From NCBI GenBank assembly GCA_007922195.1, contig ML681997.1, forward strand, positions 14,159,461-14,223,460: a stretch of DNA of 64,000 bases, written 5' to 3'. The notes beneath the pieces were generated by a model that was given only the letters and a program-made list of their open reading frames with translations, had not been told where the DNA came from and ran no database searches. This DNA is from Podocnemis expansa. Lineage: Eukaryota; Chordata; Testudines; Podocnemididae. The position numbers were made by a program, and so were the translations under genes. This document shows positions 1 through 10,584 of this stretch, piece after piece. Numbering within the stretch: the first letter of the stretch is position 1; every line of letters starts with the position of its first letter.

Positions 1-93
1 CTCCAAGGTCTTCTTCAGATCAGCCTTACGCACCTTGTCTCTTTATGGATTGTATGAACGTCTCCTTTTCAAGAAACCCATTCAAATACTCAC
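1..93. other. start of INF2 intron 19
   Basis: This is sequence after the exon 19 donor. Bases 1-41 read on the minus strand contain a short open stretch beginning VRKADLKK that superficially resembles the RKG start of the next INF2 exon. An intron of about 50 bp would be too short and the phase does not fit, so it is left as intron. Confidence 0.6.
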
Positions 94-196
94 TAATCTT
101 CCCATTCTCTCCCTTTTGTCTCTTTGCATCTTCCTCTTCTAACTGTTTCTTCCTTTTCTCGGCCTTTGCAGCTTGTTCCCTCCTGTCCTTGTTTTC
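94..196 (-). CDS. INF2: INF2 exon 19, post-FH2 charged segment
   Basis: The minus-strand acceptor ctccag|GAAAAC opens a frame reading [18 protein letters not shown], the highly charged helix that follows FH2 in INF2. The exon is 103 nt and ends in phase 1 at A|GTGAGT (GT at 93-92). In mammals the next exon supplies the RKG...CVIDALLADIRKGF segment with the WH2/DAD motif; that exon is not in the window. Protein residues are about 921-954. Reading past the donor gives a low-complexity tail and soon a stop, which supports the donor. Confidence 0.93.
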
Positions 197-1516
197 CTGG
201 AGCCAGAGAAGAGTCACAGGTGAGATTTGGTTAAATATCTTGTGGCAAAGCCACAGAAAGGAAAGACAGTTCAGTCTATTTACAGGTTGGTGCAGAGCAA
301 GGGAGGAATCCTGGCTCCTCCCTCCTAAAGAAATCCAACAGGCAGCAAGGAGCTGTGTGATTCTCCCATTAAGGGGCTGAAAAGTAAGAAATTTGCCTGA
401 TTGGGGCTCCATCCCTCAGTGGAGCATGGGGACAGGGAGCTACCAGATCCCAATATAGGGGATATAACAACGAGAGTCCTGTGGCATTTTACAGACTAAC
501 AGATTTCTTCATCAGGGCGCATCTGATGAAGTGGATTGGAGCCCACGAAAGCTTATGCCTGAAGAAATCTGTTTGTCTATAAGGTGCCACAGGACTCTTT
601 TTGTTTTTGCTGTACACAGACTAACACAGCTACTTCTCTGAATACAGGGGATGTACAGCAGGCTGAATATTCCTGGGCTGGCTACACTGTGTGCTCTAAC
701 CCTTCTCCAGCTGCTGCAAAACCCTTTCTGAGCAAACCTGTTTGCTTGGGCTGGGCACTGAGATCAGTTTTGGGCTGACTGTACATCTACAAGCTTTCTA
801 CCAAGTTATCCTGGAAGAGAGACGGTCATGGATCTGTCACTCAGACTCTGGACTCATGCTAACCCTTCACCTAGCAGCTCTAGTCTGGGACTGCAAAGCT
901 CACTGACACTGCTTCTCAAGTGGCAAAGAGGGTTTCTTTGTGAGTGCAGATCAGCACCTGAAAGCTCCCTCCAGATTCTAATGAAATCCCCAAGCTGGCT
1001 ATTTCAGTACCACAACCAGAACCCAGTAACGCCAGTGGCAAAAATCCCACAGACTTCAGTAGAGGCAGGCTGTAACTTAGGAATCTGATCCTCAGGTTCC
1101 TATTTGCCAGTGTGATCAGATGGTGTAAAGCCGGTGGATTCCAGATAGCTACAGCCAGTGGGGAACCCTTCCTTCCATCCTAGGTCAGGGGACTTGCCAT
1201 GAGACGGAAGCGGTATGGCAAGGAGCCTCGCAGAGGCTGACTGGGTGTGATGGAGCAAAGCTCTGTCCACTGGCATTCTTCTCTATTTACATATGGTCAC
1301 TCAGGGACCTTACTCCTGTGGAGAAGTTAGAGCAGCTGTATGGTTGCTCTAATACCAGAACTGAGCCAGTGCTGAATCAGAGGCCACAATGAGTTGTCTT
1401 ACCACTGCTCCCAGTGGAGTAAAGCTGAAAGGAAAACTCAGGCCCTTGATGCTGCCTGAACCAACCCATGTGTTCCAGCGCCTAGATACTTCCCCATAGT
1501 GTTCACAAATACAAAC
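197..1516. other. INF2 intron 18
   Basis: This 1.3 kb intron is bounded by AAG|GTTTGT on the exon 18 side and ctccag on the exon 19 side. It contains one foldback repeat copy (470-646). The remainder shows no coding similarity and no recognised element. Confidence 0.85.
470..646. repeat. foldback retroposon copy (paired inverted arms)
   Basis: The left arm at about 470-512 reads GAGTCCTGTGGCATTTTACA. The right arm at about 521-646 is its inverse, passing through CCCACGAAAGCTTATGCC and GTGCCACAGGACTC and ending with the family tail ACTAACACAGCTACTTCTCT. The two arms converge on a very short centre. This copy belongs to the subfamily with AAGCTTATGCCTGAAGAAAT in the stem, shared with 45902-46010. 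Confidence 0.8.
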
Positions 1517-1681
1517 CTTTAGTGCTCTGATGAAGAGATCCCTGAAAGTTTTCATGGTGCTAAATATTTCTTCCAATGACAACTTGCTTGCATCTTCACA
1601 GAGGTAATTTGCAAGCTCCTCCTTCTTCCTTTCAATGATTTCAAACTCCTCCTCCAATTTTTCTGATGCATTTATGCTGTC
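1517..1681 (-). CDS. INF2: INF2 exon 18, FH2 C-terminal helices
   Basis: The acceptor gcatttcag|GACAGC and donor CTAAAG|GTTTGT bound 165 nt, an exact 55 codons in phase 0. The product reads ...[21 protein letters not shown] and then [18 protein letters not shown], matching the end of the INF2 FH2 domain (mammalian LADYLCEDAQQLSLEDTFS). Residues are about 866-920. This part forms the post region of the FH2 dimer that receives the lasso of the partner subunit. Confidence 0.95.
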
Positions 1682-2068
1682 CTGAAATGCATTTAGGCCA
1701 AGTTATAACGTGCTGAGCATCAGACATTGCAATGGAAAAAACAGGTTGACAGTGTTACAAGGGGGAATTCATTTGCAATGACCAGATCCTTGGCTGAGGC
1801 CCCGCAGCTCAGGGGGCTGCAAGGAGAAGAGGTACAAAGCTGGCTTGAGCTCTCGCTTATCCCTGCTCTCTGCCTTTCTAGTCAGCACCTGCTTGACTGC
1901 TGCTCATGGCAAATGAACACAAAAGATTTTTGTGGTCTCCAAATTCATTGTCATAAAGGAGAGTCTATTAGTGGACTACTCTTTCCACCCTTCACTCTTC
2001 CCTGGACGCACTGCATTTGCAGAGTCTTGGCTGTCCTGTCATCACATGAGAAAACTCCTTTCACTAAC
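1682..2068. other. INF2 intron 17
   Basis: A 387 bp intron between donor CCAG|GTTAGT and acceptor atttcag. I see no repeat or other gene in it. Confidence 0.85.
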
Positions 2069-2189
2069 CTGGATGGGGGTTTCATACTGTGCTTTCACAT
2101 CATCTTTCGATGACAAAACCTTCCGTTTAAGTTCCTGCAGCTTCTTTAAGTTGGAGCTGGATTCTGCACGTATCACGTCAAGATTAATT
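2069..2189 (-). CDS. INF2: INF2 exon 17, FH2 coiled-coil segment
   Basis: The acceptor tattttcag|AATTAATC and donor ATCCAG|GTTAGT bound 121 nt. With the GG carried from exon 16 the frame reads G-INLDVIRAESSSNLKKLQEL and then KRKVLSSKDDVKAQYETPIQ, parallel to mammalian INLEIIRSEASSNLKKLLE. Residues are about 825-865. The helix contributes to FH2 knob and coiled-coil packing. Confidence 0.95.
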
Positions 2190-3458
2190 CTGAAAATAAA
2201 TACAAAGCCCCAGGAGATTAAAAACAGTTCACTTCCTGGCTGGCTAGAAGAGAGGGAAAATGGCTGTGATTTTCCACTCCTCTCCCCCATTTTTCCAGTA
2301 ATTCTGATATTAATCACAGAACCATGCCTGTGTAATCCTAGACAGTAACGGGCTCCAACAGCACGAGGCAGCACGGTCTGGTGGTTAGAGAACTAGGAGC
2401 CCTGATTCTGTTTCTCTGCCACTGACCTTCTGTGCCTGGGGCAAGACACTTCACTTCTCTCATTGTCACCGTCTGACTGGCCCATCAACCACTATGTGAA
2501 TGTATAGCACCAAGCACAAGGAGGCCCCATTCTCAGTGGAGGCCTTTTGGTGCTATTGTAATGCAAATCATTCATGAATTGAGAGTGGGCTTTTCAAAGT
2601 GCCTCAGTGACTTCGGAGCACAAGTCCATTCACTTTTAATGCATTTGAGTTGCAATTGGGTTGTGCTGCTAAGTCACTTACACACTTTAGGGTGAGCTTT
2701 TCAAATCCCCCAGCTAGTAAAAAGCATCACTAGCTAGAGTACATCATGTTAATATTTGCTCACAACTATCTGTCTGGACAAATTCTCAGGGCATATTTAT
2801 TCACATGTATCTCACTGTGCTTAATGCTTTGTTCTCAAGAGCAAAAGTGTCACTTGTGTAAGAGAGAATAATCCAAACAGTGCTCAATAAACCTTCAGAC
2901 AACACACATAAATGTTTCTTAACAAGCCAGCTCTTTGCTAGCCTCATGAGAACATCCCCTAGCAGCACTTAGGAAGAGAGGACCAGGTCGAACTGCAGTC
3001 TTGTGTATTAGATATTTGGAAATAGACACTCACAGACTTTAATTGTTTGGCTTCACTAACATGTTAGAGACTCATCTACAGATTCAGGGCTCTTCTGAAG
3101 CTGCTAGGATATTGTACCTGAACACAGCAGTGAAAGGTACTTCTGCCCTGCATCTAAATAACTTATAGATAGCTTGAACACTGTACCATTTCTGTGAATG
3201 CCCGCAAAACAGAATTAATGGAATACTACACAATTTCTGAGCGTAGTTACCATCTTGCTTATTGCCAAAGTGTGCATCCAGTCAATTTGCCTTGTAAAAA
3301 AATGGCTTGAGAATTTGTGAACAGAAATCCTTTTTCGTTAAAAGTAATTCAGGCTCTATCCTGCTACTAAATGGATTACAACAACAGCCATTTCTTAATT
3401 TCTTGAATCTGGGTGGTTCTTCTTTATTTCATGTAAAGTAACAGGTTTTCAATCCTAC
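2190..3458. other. INF2 intron 16
   Basis: A 1.27 kb intron. It contains a MIR-like SINE at 2368-2580. The remainder is AT-rich unique-looking sequence with no coding support. Confidence 0.8.
2368..2580 (+). repeat. MIR-like tRNA-derived SINE
   Basis: The order of landmarks matches the amniote CORE/MIR type: GGTCTGGTGGTTAGAGAACT, then TCTGCCACTGACCTTCTGTG, then CAAGACACTTCACTTCTCTC, followed by a tail AGCACCAAGCACAAGGAGGC. The same tail recurs at 4880-4970 and 46265-46375. Exact family is not assigned. Confidence 0.7.
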
Positions 3459-3529
3459 CCGGCTGCCTTTGAAACACATTCAAGGTCCTTGGGAAGCTGC
3501 AGTAGGTCTGTGTGACTTTTTTCTACTTC
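3459..3529 (-). CDS. INF2: INF2 exon 16, FH2 segment
   Basis: The acceptor ttctattttag|GAAGTAG and donor GCCGG|GTAGGA bound 71 nt ending in phase 2. The translation EVEKSHTDLLQLPKDLECVS and then KAAG matches mammalian [20 protein letters not shown]. Residues are about 802-824. It links the FH2 core with the coiled-coil helix of exon 17. Confidence 0.95.
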
Positions 3530-4006
3530 CTAAAATAGAAAAGTTGGTTATTTTTCTATTAATTTTTCTTCTACAGTAGATGCATGGTGGGAGAAGAGCT
3601 ATACAGGAAGGAAATGATTGGCATGTTCAGTGCTTAATTCCCAGCCCTTCCCCCACTGTTTATGTGGCAGCCAAGAGTTTAAAAGGTTCAAAACAGGACT
3701 GGCTGTTTCTACGGTTACCGTACCTATCCAGAATTATAGGAGTATGGATTAAAAAAAAATAGACCAGAGTTTTGCAAGGGATATGAACCACATGCCTCAG
3801 GGCAAAGATTGATCTCTAAGTGCCAGGGAGTTAGTGAGGAACCTCCCCTGGAGACAGATTATCCCAGAATCTCCTACTGTGGGGTTTCTTTTACCTTCCT
3901 CTGAAGTGCACATACTGGCCACTGCTGGAGGCAGGATACTGGAGTTCAAAGGACAACTAATCTCGTCCAGTCTGGCAATTTGTATGGTTCTGTGTCTGCA
4001 TCAGAC

Positions 4007-4634
4007 CAGTGGCTCTCAAACTTTCTGTATTGGCATTCCCTTTCCTATAGCAAGCCACTGAGTGCGACCCCCTGTCCCCCAGTTTGTAAATTAAACATAT
4101 TTGTTATATTTAACACTATGTTCAATGCTAAATTTACAACCCTTTTGTTTAAAATGAATTTACCTTTTCAAGCTGCTTTTAAATTAAGAATAAAACACCT
4201 TTTATTGAATTATTGTGGTACAGAACATTTTATTTTTTAAACTGTAGCTGTTTAATCCAGAGAGGACAGGCCCTAAGCAACGTTGTCAATATGACTTTTA
4301 ACAGTAGATTTACTAGCACAGACTTTGCAGCAGACTTGCTCACTAGCTGGGGGCTGCGAAAAATTCCAAAGGCCCTGCAGCTGCAAACAGCAGTACAGAA
4401 GTAAGGGTGCCAATGGGGTGCTGGGTCTGCTGTGAAATGGGATAGTGACAATGTTTCTACATGCCCTTCTCCCTTCTCCCAAGAACCATTGATGTGCCCC
4501 CCAGTTTGCACACCAACAGCCTAGCCCACCTCTGCCCCACACTGGAAAGAGGCTAAGGTTGCCCCAACTCGAGACCCTCACGTAATGACCTCATGACCCT
4601 CTAAGGGGTGGCGACCATAGTTTGAGAACTCCTG
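4007..4634. mobile_element. hAT-type non-autonomous DNA transposon
   Basis: It begins CAGTGGCTCTCAAACTTTC and ends with the inverse, AGTTTGAGAACTCCTG, giving imperfect terminal inverted repeats of about 16 bp. The flanking octamers catcagac and cattacat agree at 5 of 8 bases, compatible with a decayed 8-bp target duplication. The element is 628 bp with no transposase. Terminal CAGNG and an 8-bp duplication are hAT hallmarks (established knowledge). Confidence 0.7.
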
Positions 4635-4865
4635 CATTACATTATCCCTGTCCTTATCTATCTATCTGTCTACTCAGTTATACAGCCATCTTTGCCAGCA
4701 TCTGAGCACCTATGCATAGCCATTATGAGTCAGCTAATTTTTTGGGGTGTCATGACAGAAGGGGGACCCAAAAAAGAGTTTGAATGCCCAGTACTAGCAA
4801 GGGGAGGGCTCAATGAACAATAATAACTGGGAGAGGAGAGGTAAACTCTTGGGTGGTGGGGGTTT

Positions 4866-4970
4866 TTGGTTTTCTGTTTATGGTCTGTGTTTGTAAAGCA
4901 CCAAGCACAATGGGCTACAATGAGGGTTCCTCTTCACCATGATAATACAATGAATAAATATAAGAGCAAC
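4866..4970 (+). repeat. 3' tail of an amniote SINE/LINE-like repeat
   Basis: GTGTTTGTAAAGCACCAAGC is followed by ACAATGGGCTACAATGAGGG and an ending of ATACAATGAATAAATA. This matches the tail seen at 2490-2575 and 46265-46375 and, inverted, at 46500-46680. Confidence 0.6.
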
Positions 4971-5442
4971 ATAGATATAAGCAGCAATAAGAAAGCTGTG
5001 ACAGGCCTTGAAGCTGGGGGCATGAAGCTTGAAAGTGATATGGTGGAGAAGGGAAAGTCAGTGCAGAGCACCAGTTGGAGGCAACTTAACTGGAGTTATG
5101 GGCAAGGAAGATGATCCTGGCACCTGCATTTTGTATTGGTTGGACTGGGACAATATGGGTGTCAAGGAACCAAGAGAGGAATAAATGCCAGAAATCAAGA
5201 AGGAAGATGATTAGGGCCTGGCTGAGAATCCTTGCTTTCTCAACTCTTTGTTTAGAGGTATTTTAAAGCTAGGTAGCACCTGTAGCCCAAGTATTATGAG
5301 CCCAAGCAAATCAAGCAATTTGTCTAGGATTATTCAAGTAAGAAAGGAGCATATGAACACATGTATATGACATCAGCTGAAAGTATGGATGGATAACCAG
5401 TTCGTGTCAAGTCAAAATCCCCAAAGAAAGTTGCAGCAGTAC

Positions 5443-5550
5443 CTCCAGAATATGATGGAGCAGAGTAATACGAGTTTGGTTTGCTTTGGTTTCAGTTAGT
5501 TTGAGTAAAGTGCTAATTTTAAAGCCATCGGCATCTCCAGTGTGACTGCC
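5443..5550 (-). CDS. INF2: INF2 exon 15, FH2 core after GNFLNY
   Basis: The acceptor gtctttcag|GGCAGTC and donor CTGGAG|GTACTG bound 108 nt, 36 codons in phase 0. The translation begins [20 protein letters not shown] and ends with [16 protein letters not shown], the most conserved part of FH2. It includes the GD-x-DGF-K motif that contacts actin in formins. Residues are about 766-801. Confidence 0.96.
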
Positions 5551-5707
5551 CTGAAAGACAGAAAGAAGAGGCAGGAATAACCCATGTCAAACTTAAACAC
5601 TCACTCCATATTTATAGCCTATACAGATGAAAGAGAGATAAAAAGGGTTGTTTTTTTTTTTAATCTATAGAACAGTGATTTCTCAACAACAACAACAAAT
5701 TTCTTAC
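5551..5707. other. INF2 intron 14 (157 bp)
   Basis: The shortest intron in the locus, with donor CTAT|GTAAGA and acceptor gtctttcag. It contains a T/A-rich tract and a short AAC triplet run at about 5686-5698. Confidence 0.85.
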
Positions 5708-5778
5708 ATAGTTAAGAAAGTTTCCAACTTTGAGAATCAGTTGACAAAAAACTGGCAGGCGTTGGCTCGTTAGAAGAT
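5708..5778 (-). CDS. INF2: INF2 exon 14, FH2 core with GNFLNY
   Basis: The acceptor tttttcag|ATCTTCT and donor AACTAT|GTAAGA bound 71 nt. With the G from exon 13 it reads DLLTSQRLPVFCQLILKVGN and then FLNY. GNFLNY is the INF2 version of the GNxMN signature of formins. Residues are about 742-765. Confidence 0.96.
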
Positions 5779-6033
5779 CTGAAAAATAAAGAGATATCCT
5801 TTACGTAAAGGTCCACTTCCAAACTGAAAATTTCCCAAATTGGATCAGAATTCCCATTGTGCCAAGGCTGGATTTTCATATTTGCAACCCAAATGCTTCT
5901 GCCAGCGATCTCCTGTGTGAGAAGACTAATGTGACCCAGACTCTAAAAGGATCCATCTAGGTTCATTAGTTGGTCTCAGTAAAAAGCTCTGCTGATTCTT
6001 TGGACATTTTAAAGTTCTCTCATCTTTATTAGA

Positions 6034-6151
6034 AAAACTATGTGGGGCCTGATTCTTCACATACACATTAGCACCAGACTGCTGGAACTCCACTGATGTG
6101 AACAGAATTATTCTGAATTTACACTGGTGTACATCAGAGAATCAGGCTCCA
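6034..6151. repeat. short palindromic repeat with GCCTGATTCT ends
   Basis: The left end GGGGCCTGATTCTTCACA is inverted at the right end as AGAGAATCAGGCTCC, about 118 bp apart, enclosing TTTACACTGGTGTACATCAG. This is a MITE-like or ancient foldback repeat; family unnamed here. Confidence 0.6.
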
Positions 6152-6327
6152 GGATTTTTATTTTAAAACACACTTCGGGCTGGATCCTCACAGGTATTTG
6201 GCTCCTGACTTACACTGAAATCCGTGGATGTTAGGAGCCCAAAGCCCTTTGAGGATTTGGGCCTTCAACCCTGGCCCAGTGCCCAGTGATTTCACTTTTG
6301 ACCAGCCCTTGCAATTATATCCTAGTA

Positions 6328-6507
6328 CAGGAGTCTCAAACTCAGATCACTACGAGGGCTGCATGAGGACTAGTATGAGGGCTGCAACACGGAAACCTTT
6401 TCATGCAATGATATTGCAAATGTCAATAATGATTGTGTCATTGTGCGCTGCAGGAAATAACTTTAGGGGGCACATGTGGCCCATGGGCTGCAAGTTTGAG
6501 ACCCCTG
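6328..6507 (+). mobile_element. hAT-type MITE, CAGGGGTCTCAAACTC family
   Basis: The ends are CAGGAGTCTCAAACTCAGAT and CAAGTTTGAGACCCCTG. The interior shares GGGCTGCATGAGGACTAGTA, CCTTTTCATGCAATGATATT and CATGTGGCCCATGGGCTG with copies at 26651, 60341, 61982 and 62188. The flanking octamers tcctagta and ttctagcc are a partial match. Confidence 0.8.
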
Positions 6508-7242
6508 TTCTAGCCAGTGTACATGGGACTCCTATTGTTCTCCATTGGTTGGTGGAATGAGCCTGAAGCTGCTTATCAGCAGGTGAAGGACGCAGTGTGG
6601 GTGTTCACTTATCTCCCACCAGTCAGTGCTGCAGCACCGACAGAAAGGGCTCTGGAGGCAGAGCTTTGACACAGACAGCAGCGGGAACATGAGCAGAGGC
6701 AGGCTGCACGTCAGAAGCCTTTCCAAGCATTTCCCACAAATCCCAGCTGGTCAAAACTGGCACAGCATGATGGAGCCAGACTTTCTGACTTGGTTGCCTT
6801 TGACAGTGGAGGTGATCCTGATTCCAGGACCACTCAAGGCAGATGGAGTTTTTCTACCAATTTCACTGGGCTTTGGATAGGGCCCACAGAAAATGTTATT
6901 CTCTGGGGTATTTTTTTTTTTCTTCATAGCCATAAAATAAAATCTGCAAAGACAAATTCAAACTCTGAAAGAGCCCTGAATGTGGAGTTAGTGACTTTAT
7001 TTCCACTAGAGGGAGATCTTGAATAAGAATCACCAATACATTTTTATATCTTCCTTCCTCTCCTGGTCCCTCTTTCCAGAAGCATTCCCCATTCTGTCCT
7101 TTCAATATCAGCCCTGGGCTCCCTGAGCAATGTCACATACTCCTAAACAGGAAACAGAAGAGATAGCAAATGCTACCAAGTATATCCATGGCCCATGTCA
7201 CTGCTATATCTGAGTACTTCCTATTTAGGACTGCAAAAATGA

Positions 7243-7450
7243 CAAAACAAACAAGAAGTCCTGTGGGACTTCTAAAGACTAACAAATTTATTTATTGCAT
7301 GAGCTTTCCTGCGAGAAAATCCCATTTCGTCAGACACTTTCTCCCACAAAAGTTTGTGCAATAAATAAATCCGTTAGTCTTTGGAAGTGCCACAGGACTC
7401 CTTGTTTGTTTTGCTGAACTAGACTAGCAAGGCTACCCCTTTGGAACCTG
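7243..7450. repeat. foldback retroposon copy (paired inverted arms)
   Basis: The left arm runs from AAACAAGAAGTCCTGTGGGA through TTTATTGCATGAGCTTTCCT. The right arm is the inverse, reaching CCACAGGACTCCTTGTTTGT and the asymmetric tail GCTGAACTAGACTAGCAAGG then CTACCCCTTTGGAAC. The heptamer aatgaca occurs on both sides (7238-7244 and 7456-7462), a possible target duplication. Confidence 0.85.
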
Positions 7451-8258
7451 TCAATAATGACAGATTTTCTCTTCTGCCTCTGTCTGTAGGACAAAGAGTT
7501 ATGATTAGGGTTTTTTTGGGTGTGGAGTGGGGAGGCAGGACACCCCCCCCCCTTTCCCTGGGATGAGAAGAGATGGTGAGAGGAACTTATTGAGGGAAAT
7601 CTCAACTGAATAAATTTGTTTAGTATGGACTTCTAAATGGGGTCAGTGTTAACTCCTGCAAGAATGAGTTCCATAGTCTAAAACCAGCCTCTCTGAAAGC
7701 TGCATCATTTGCACTACCAAGTCTCTGGCTGATTGACAATGTTGCTGACTTGCTCAAGTGGACGGTAGCAGCCCTGAGAGGTCACAGAGGGTGGATGTAT
7801 GGTCTCTCTGGTACCCAGTGGCAGCTCCACAGAGGACTTTAAACACCAGGAAAGACTGTTTGACCTATAGTCTGTGCTCACTGGTGAAGCAGGCCAGAGA
7901 ACGGCTCATTAGGGTGATGGGTTCATAGTAACTGGTGTTCTTAAGCAAACAGGATACTGATCTTTGTACCTGGCTGGAGGTTTTTCAGAGCCTGTGGCTT
8001 TATTCCTCATTATAAGTTGCAACAATTTAAATTTAGTAGCCATGAATGCCAGGACTGTCATGGCCAGATCTGTGCCTGAGACAATGGGGATGCAATCTTC
8101 TGGCCAATCACAGATTTGCATGTGCATGGGATGGAGACAACAAAAGCCACTTCTTCCTTAAATTCTAGGACAAGACAGATATTCTACTACACGTTGAAAT
8201 GAGGCCTCCTTGCATGACTCTGAACACAAAATGCGGAGGGTGACACTCTCCCATTTAC

Positions 8259-8359
8259 CTTCACAGGCTTTCCTGACCGTTTCTGCTTTTGGCTGTAGCA
8301 TATCTAACATGACGCTGGTCTCTTCACATGACAGCATACACTCAATCCGCAGCTGGTAG
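8259..8359 (-). CDS. INF2: INF2 exon 13, FH2 core
   Basis: The acceptor cctcttttag|CTACCAG and donor GTGAAG|GTAAAT bound 101 nt. With AG from exon 12 it reads [20 protein letters not shown] and then MLQPKAETVRKACE, matching mammalian [20 protein letters not shown]. Residues are about 708-741. Confidence 0.95.
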
Positions 8360-8522
8360 CTAAAAGAGGGAGCCAGTACAAATATAGTTATGCTTAACAG
8401 ATTCCTGACCTGTCAGCAGAGTCTCCCCTTTCCCAAAAAGACTGCATTCTAACCTAAGCCAAAAGCCACACCCAGGTTCACAACCAGCCACCCAATCTAC
8501 GCTGCACTGATGCTGTCTAGCT

Positions 8523-9062
8523 CAGTATTTCACAACCTTTAGTGGACCATGGAATGCTTAAAGGAATTAAAATGAACAAGGAGTCCTGTGGCACTTACAG
8601 ACTAACAATTATATTTATTGCATGAGCATTTGAGGAAGAAAATCCCACTTTATTATCAGAGCATCTGACGAATTGGGATTTTTCTCCCGTGAAAACTCAT
8701 GCAATAAATATATTTGTTAGTCTTTAAGTGCCACAGGACTCCTTATTTGTTTAACTGAACTAGACTAACATGGCTGCCCTTTGGATAAAAGGAATTAATT
8801 ATTTTACACAGAACACCTGATGAAAACATTCTCAAAAAAGCTGGTAACTGGGGTGGGAGATAAATGCCCCAAGTTGCAGCAAAGCTTTCAGGTGTGCATC
8901 AACATCTGCTACCACATACCTGGAAGCTTTGTTGTGGCTGAGGCATTAAATTGCTCCTCCCCACAACCCTCCCAATGGGGAGGGGTCGGGGTGGGTTACA
9001 GAACACCTGCTGTATGTCTGAGGAGCATCGATGTTCCACAGGACACTGGTTGAGAAACACTG
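8523..9062. mobile_element. hAT-type MITE interrupted by a foldback retroposon
   Basis: It begins CAGTATTTCACAACCTTTAG and ends TGGTTGAGAAACACTG, with inverted ends. The flanking octamers gtctagct (8515-8522) and gactagct (9063-9070) agree at 7 of 8 bases, a good hAT target duplication. Removing the insert at 8571-8798 leaves a MITE of about 310 bp. The nesting gives relative age: hAT first, foldback second. Confidence 0.8.
8571..8787. repeat. foldback retroposon with 11-bp target-site duplication
   Basis: The paired inverted arms begin CAAGGAGTCCTGTGGCACTT and close with AAGTGCCACAGGACTCCTTA, followed by the tail ACTAGACTAACATGGCTGCC. AAAGGAATTAA occurs immediately before (8560-8570) and after (8788-8798), so the palindrome as a whole entered the hAT element in one event. 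Confidence 0.9.
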
Positions 9063-9164
9063 GACTAGCTTTGTCTGTGGCTACAGGGAAAGGAGTTCCT
9101 TCTCAGTGGTAGTCCAGAAGGGGCAGCACAGAAATGGCAGATCCTGCTGTAGAGACACACTGAT

Positions 9165-9297
9165 CTTCTAAGCATCTGATGAAGTGGGATTTTCTCCCAG
9201 GAAAGCTCATGAAATAAATACATTTCTAGTCTTTAAGTGCCACAGGACTCCTTGTTTGTTTTGCTGAACTAGACTGACACGGCTACCCCTTTGGAAC
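9165..9297 (+). repeat. foldback retroposon, single right arm
   Basis: GCATCTGATGAAGTGGGATT is followed by TCTCCCAGGAAAGCTCATGA, GTGCCACAGGACTCCTTGTT and the tail GACTGACACGGCTACCCCTT. Only one arm is present. Confidence 0.85.
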
Positions 9298-9334
9298 TAA
9301 TCTCAGTAGAGAGGGAAGATGGCCATGTGGTGAC

Positions 9335-9475
9335 TGGGAGATTTGGATTCTATTACTGACACTCCAAAAGGCTCTCTGTATGATTTCAGGCAAGTTACTT
9401 AACCACTGGACCAGATTCATCCCTGGATCTATGCCAGCCACATTCTCCCTCCACTGTAGGAGCCAGACATCCAAC
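9335..9475 (+). repeat. MIR-like SINE fragment
   Basis: GGGAGATTTGGATTCTATTA, then TTTCAGGCAAGTTACTTAAC, then CCACTGGACCAGATTCATCC follow the order of a MIR/CORE-SINE body. Divergent. Confidence 0.55.
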
Positions 9476-10166
9476 ACAGCTTAAAAGAGGCACTGCTAAC
9501 TGTAAAAACATGTGGCCGTCATATCCTCTCATCAGTATCTGCCAGCAGGGATACCGATTGCCATTCAACTGCTTCCTCTGACACCAAACCCAGAAGATGG
9601 GCATTGCTGATATCCCTTCCATCAGTACAGCAGTCTTACTGAGCTGTGTTTCCAAGGATGTGCAACTTATATTTCATTGCACCAGTGTCTCTGCTCCTAT
9701 CTGACAGAGAGACTATTGCTTTCCTCATGTGGTGAGGATGATTAATATTCGTAAAGCACTCCAGGAGTCTCTGATGGAAAAGGCAGGTGGAAGGCAAATA
9801 AATATTCATGTGCAATAGTTTAATATGAACATCAAAAAATCCCCCCAATAACGATGGAGTGCACTAAAAGCAGTTGAAGAAGGGCTTCATTTCAAACCAA
9901 TGAACCCCTTAAAAGAAAGTTTTTTTTTTGTTTTTTTTTTAAAGACGACCTATTTTATAGTGTTATCACAATAAAAGAGAGATTCTTTAAATCTGACTTC
10001 CCCAATCACAGCAAATGCCTCTGCATTCAGAACGTTTTATAAAGGAAGGCACTAAGCAGGAGCACTTGCAGTATCCTTTTAAATGACACAGAGAGAGAAA
10101 TTTGGTTTTATGGAAAACAATATGCAAGCAAAAGACCAGAATGAAGTCGGTAATGATCTACCTTAC

Positions 10167-10252
10167 CTGGGAATCCCGAGAAGGAGAAGATAAAATTGAT
10201 CCGTGCTTGCTAACTTGGCTTTTTCTTCCTTGAAGGTTTTCAGGTTTTCTAT
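10167..10252 (-). CDS. INF2: INF2 exon 12, FH2
   Basis: The acceptor ttcttgttag|ATAGAAA and donor CCCAG|GTAAGG bound 86 nt. It reads IENLKTFKEEKAKLASTDQF and then YLLLLGIP, parallel to mammalian [20 protein letters not shown]. It ends in phase 2. Residues are about 680-707. Confidence 0.95.
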
Positions 10253-10342
10253 CTAACAAGAAAACAACGAGAAACAAGACTCCAGATCTGCATCATATGT
10301 ACAGCCTTTGTGAACGGAATTAAAAAAAAATTTCCTTCTAAC

Positions 10343-10445
10343 CTCATGCTTTTCGGGTAGCAGCTTCAGTAACTGCTTCAGAATCTCCACATCAAATTTG
10401 GTTCTGTCCCCTTTTTGAATCATGCCAGCAACCTCTTCATTTGAG
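10343..10445 (-). CDS. INF2: INF2 exon 11, FH2
   Basis: The acceptor tctctgcag|CTCAAAT and donor CATGAG|GTTAGA bound 103 nt. With TG from exon 10 it reads [20 protein letters not shown] and then [15 protein letters not shown]. The intron to exon 12 is only 90 bp. Residues are about 645-679. Confidence 0.95.
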
Positions 10446-10584
10446 CTGCAGAGAACAAGTACATACTTAGAAGCAACAAAAGAACTACTGGATAGCTCGT
10501 GATGACCATATGCTATTGACTGGGCCCTACAAGCATTAGTGAGTGATGCATATATATATAGGCTTGACTGACAAGAAGGCTATT

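Larger units (their letters stand above)
3530..5442. other. INF2 intron 15
   Basis: A 1.9 kb intron between GGAG|GTACTG and tattttag. It contains a hAT-type MITE (4007-4634) and a SINE tail (4866-4970). Nothing recognisable was found in the rest. Confidence 0.8.
5779..8258. other. INF2 intron 13
   Basis: A 2.5 kb intron. It holds a small palindromic repeat (6034-6151), a hAT MITE (6328-6507), a foldback retroposon (7243-7450) and a C9-10 homopolymer near 7540. No other coding similarity. Confidence 0.8.
8360..10166. other. INF2 intron 12
   Basis: A 1.8 kb intron. It contains a hAT-type element interrupted by a foldback retroposon (8523-9062), a single-arm foldback copy (9165-9297) and a MIR-like SINE (9335-9475). 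A poly-T/A tract lies at 9918-9940. Confidence 0.8.

Noticed and set aside
1..41. [12 protein letters not shown] minus-strand stretch as the next INF2 exon
   Set aside because: It would need a roughly 50-bp intron, and with the phase-1 donor of exon 19 it gives an immediate stop.
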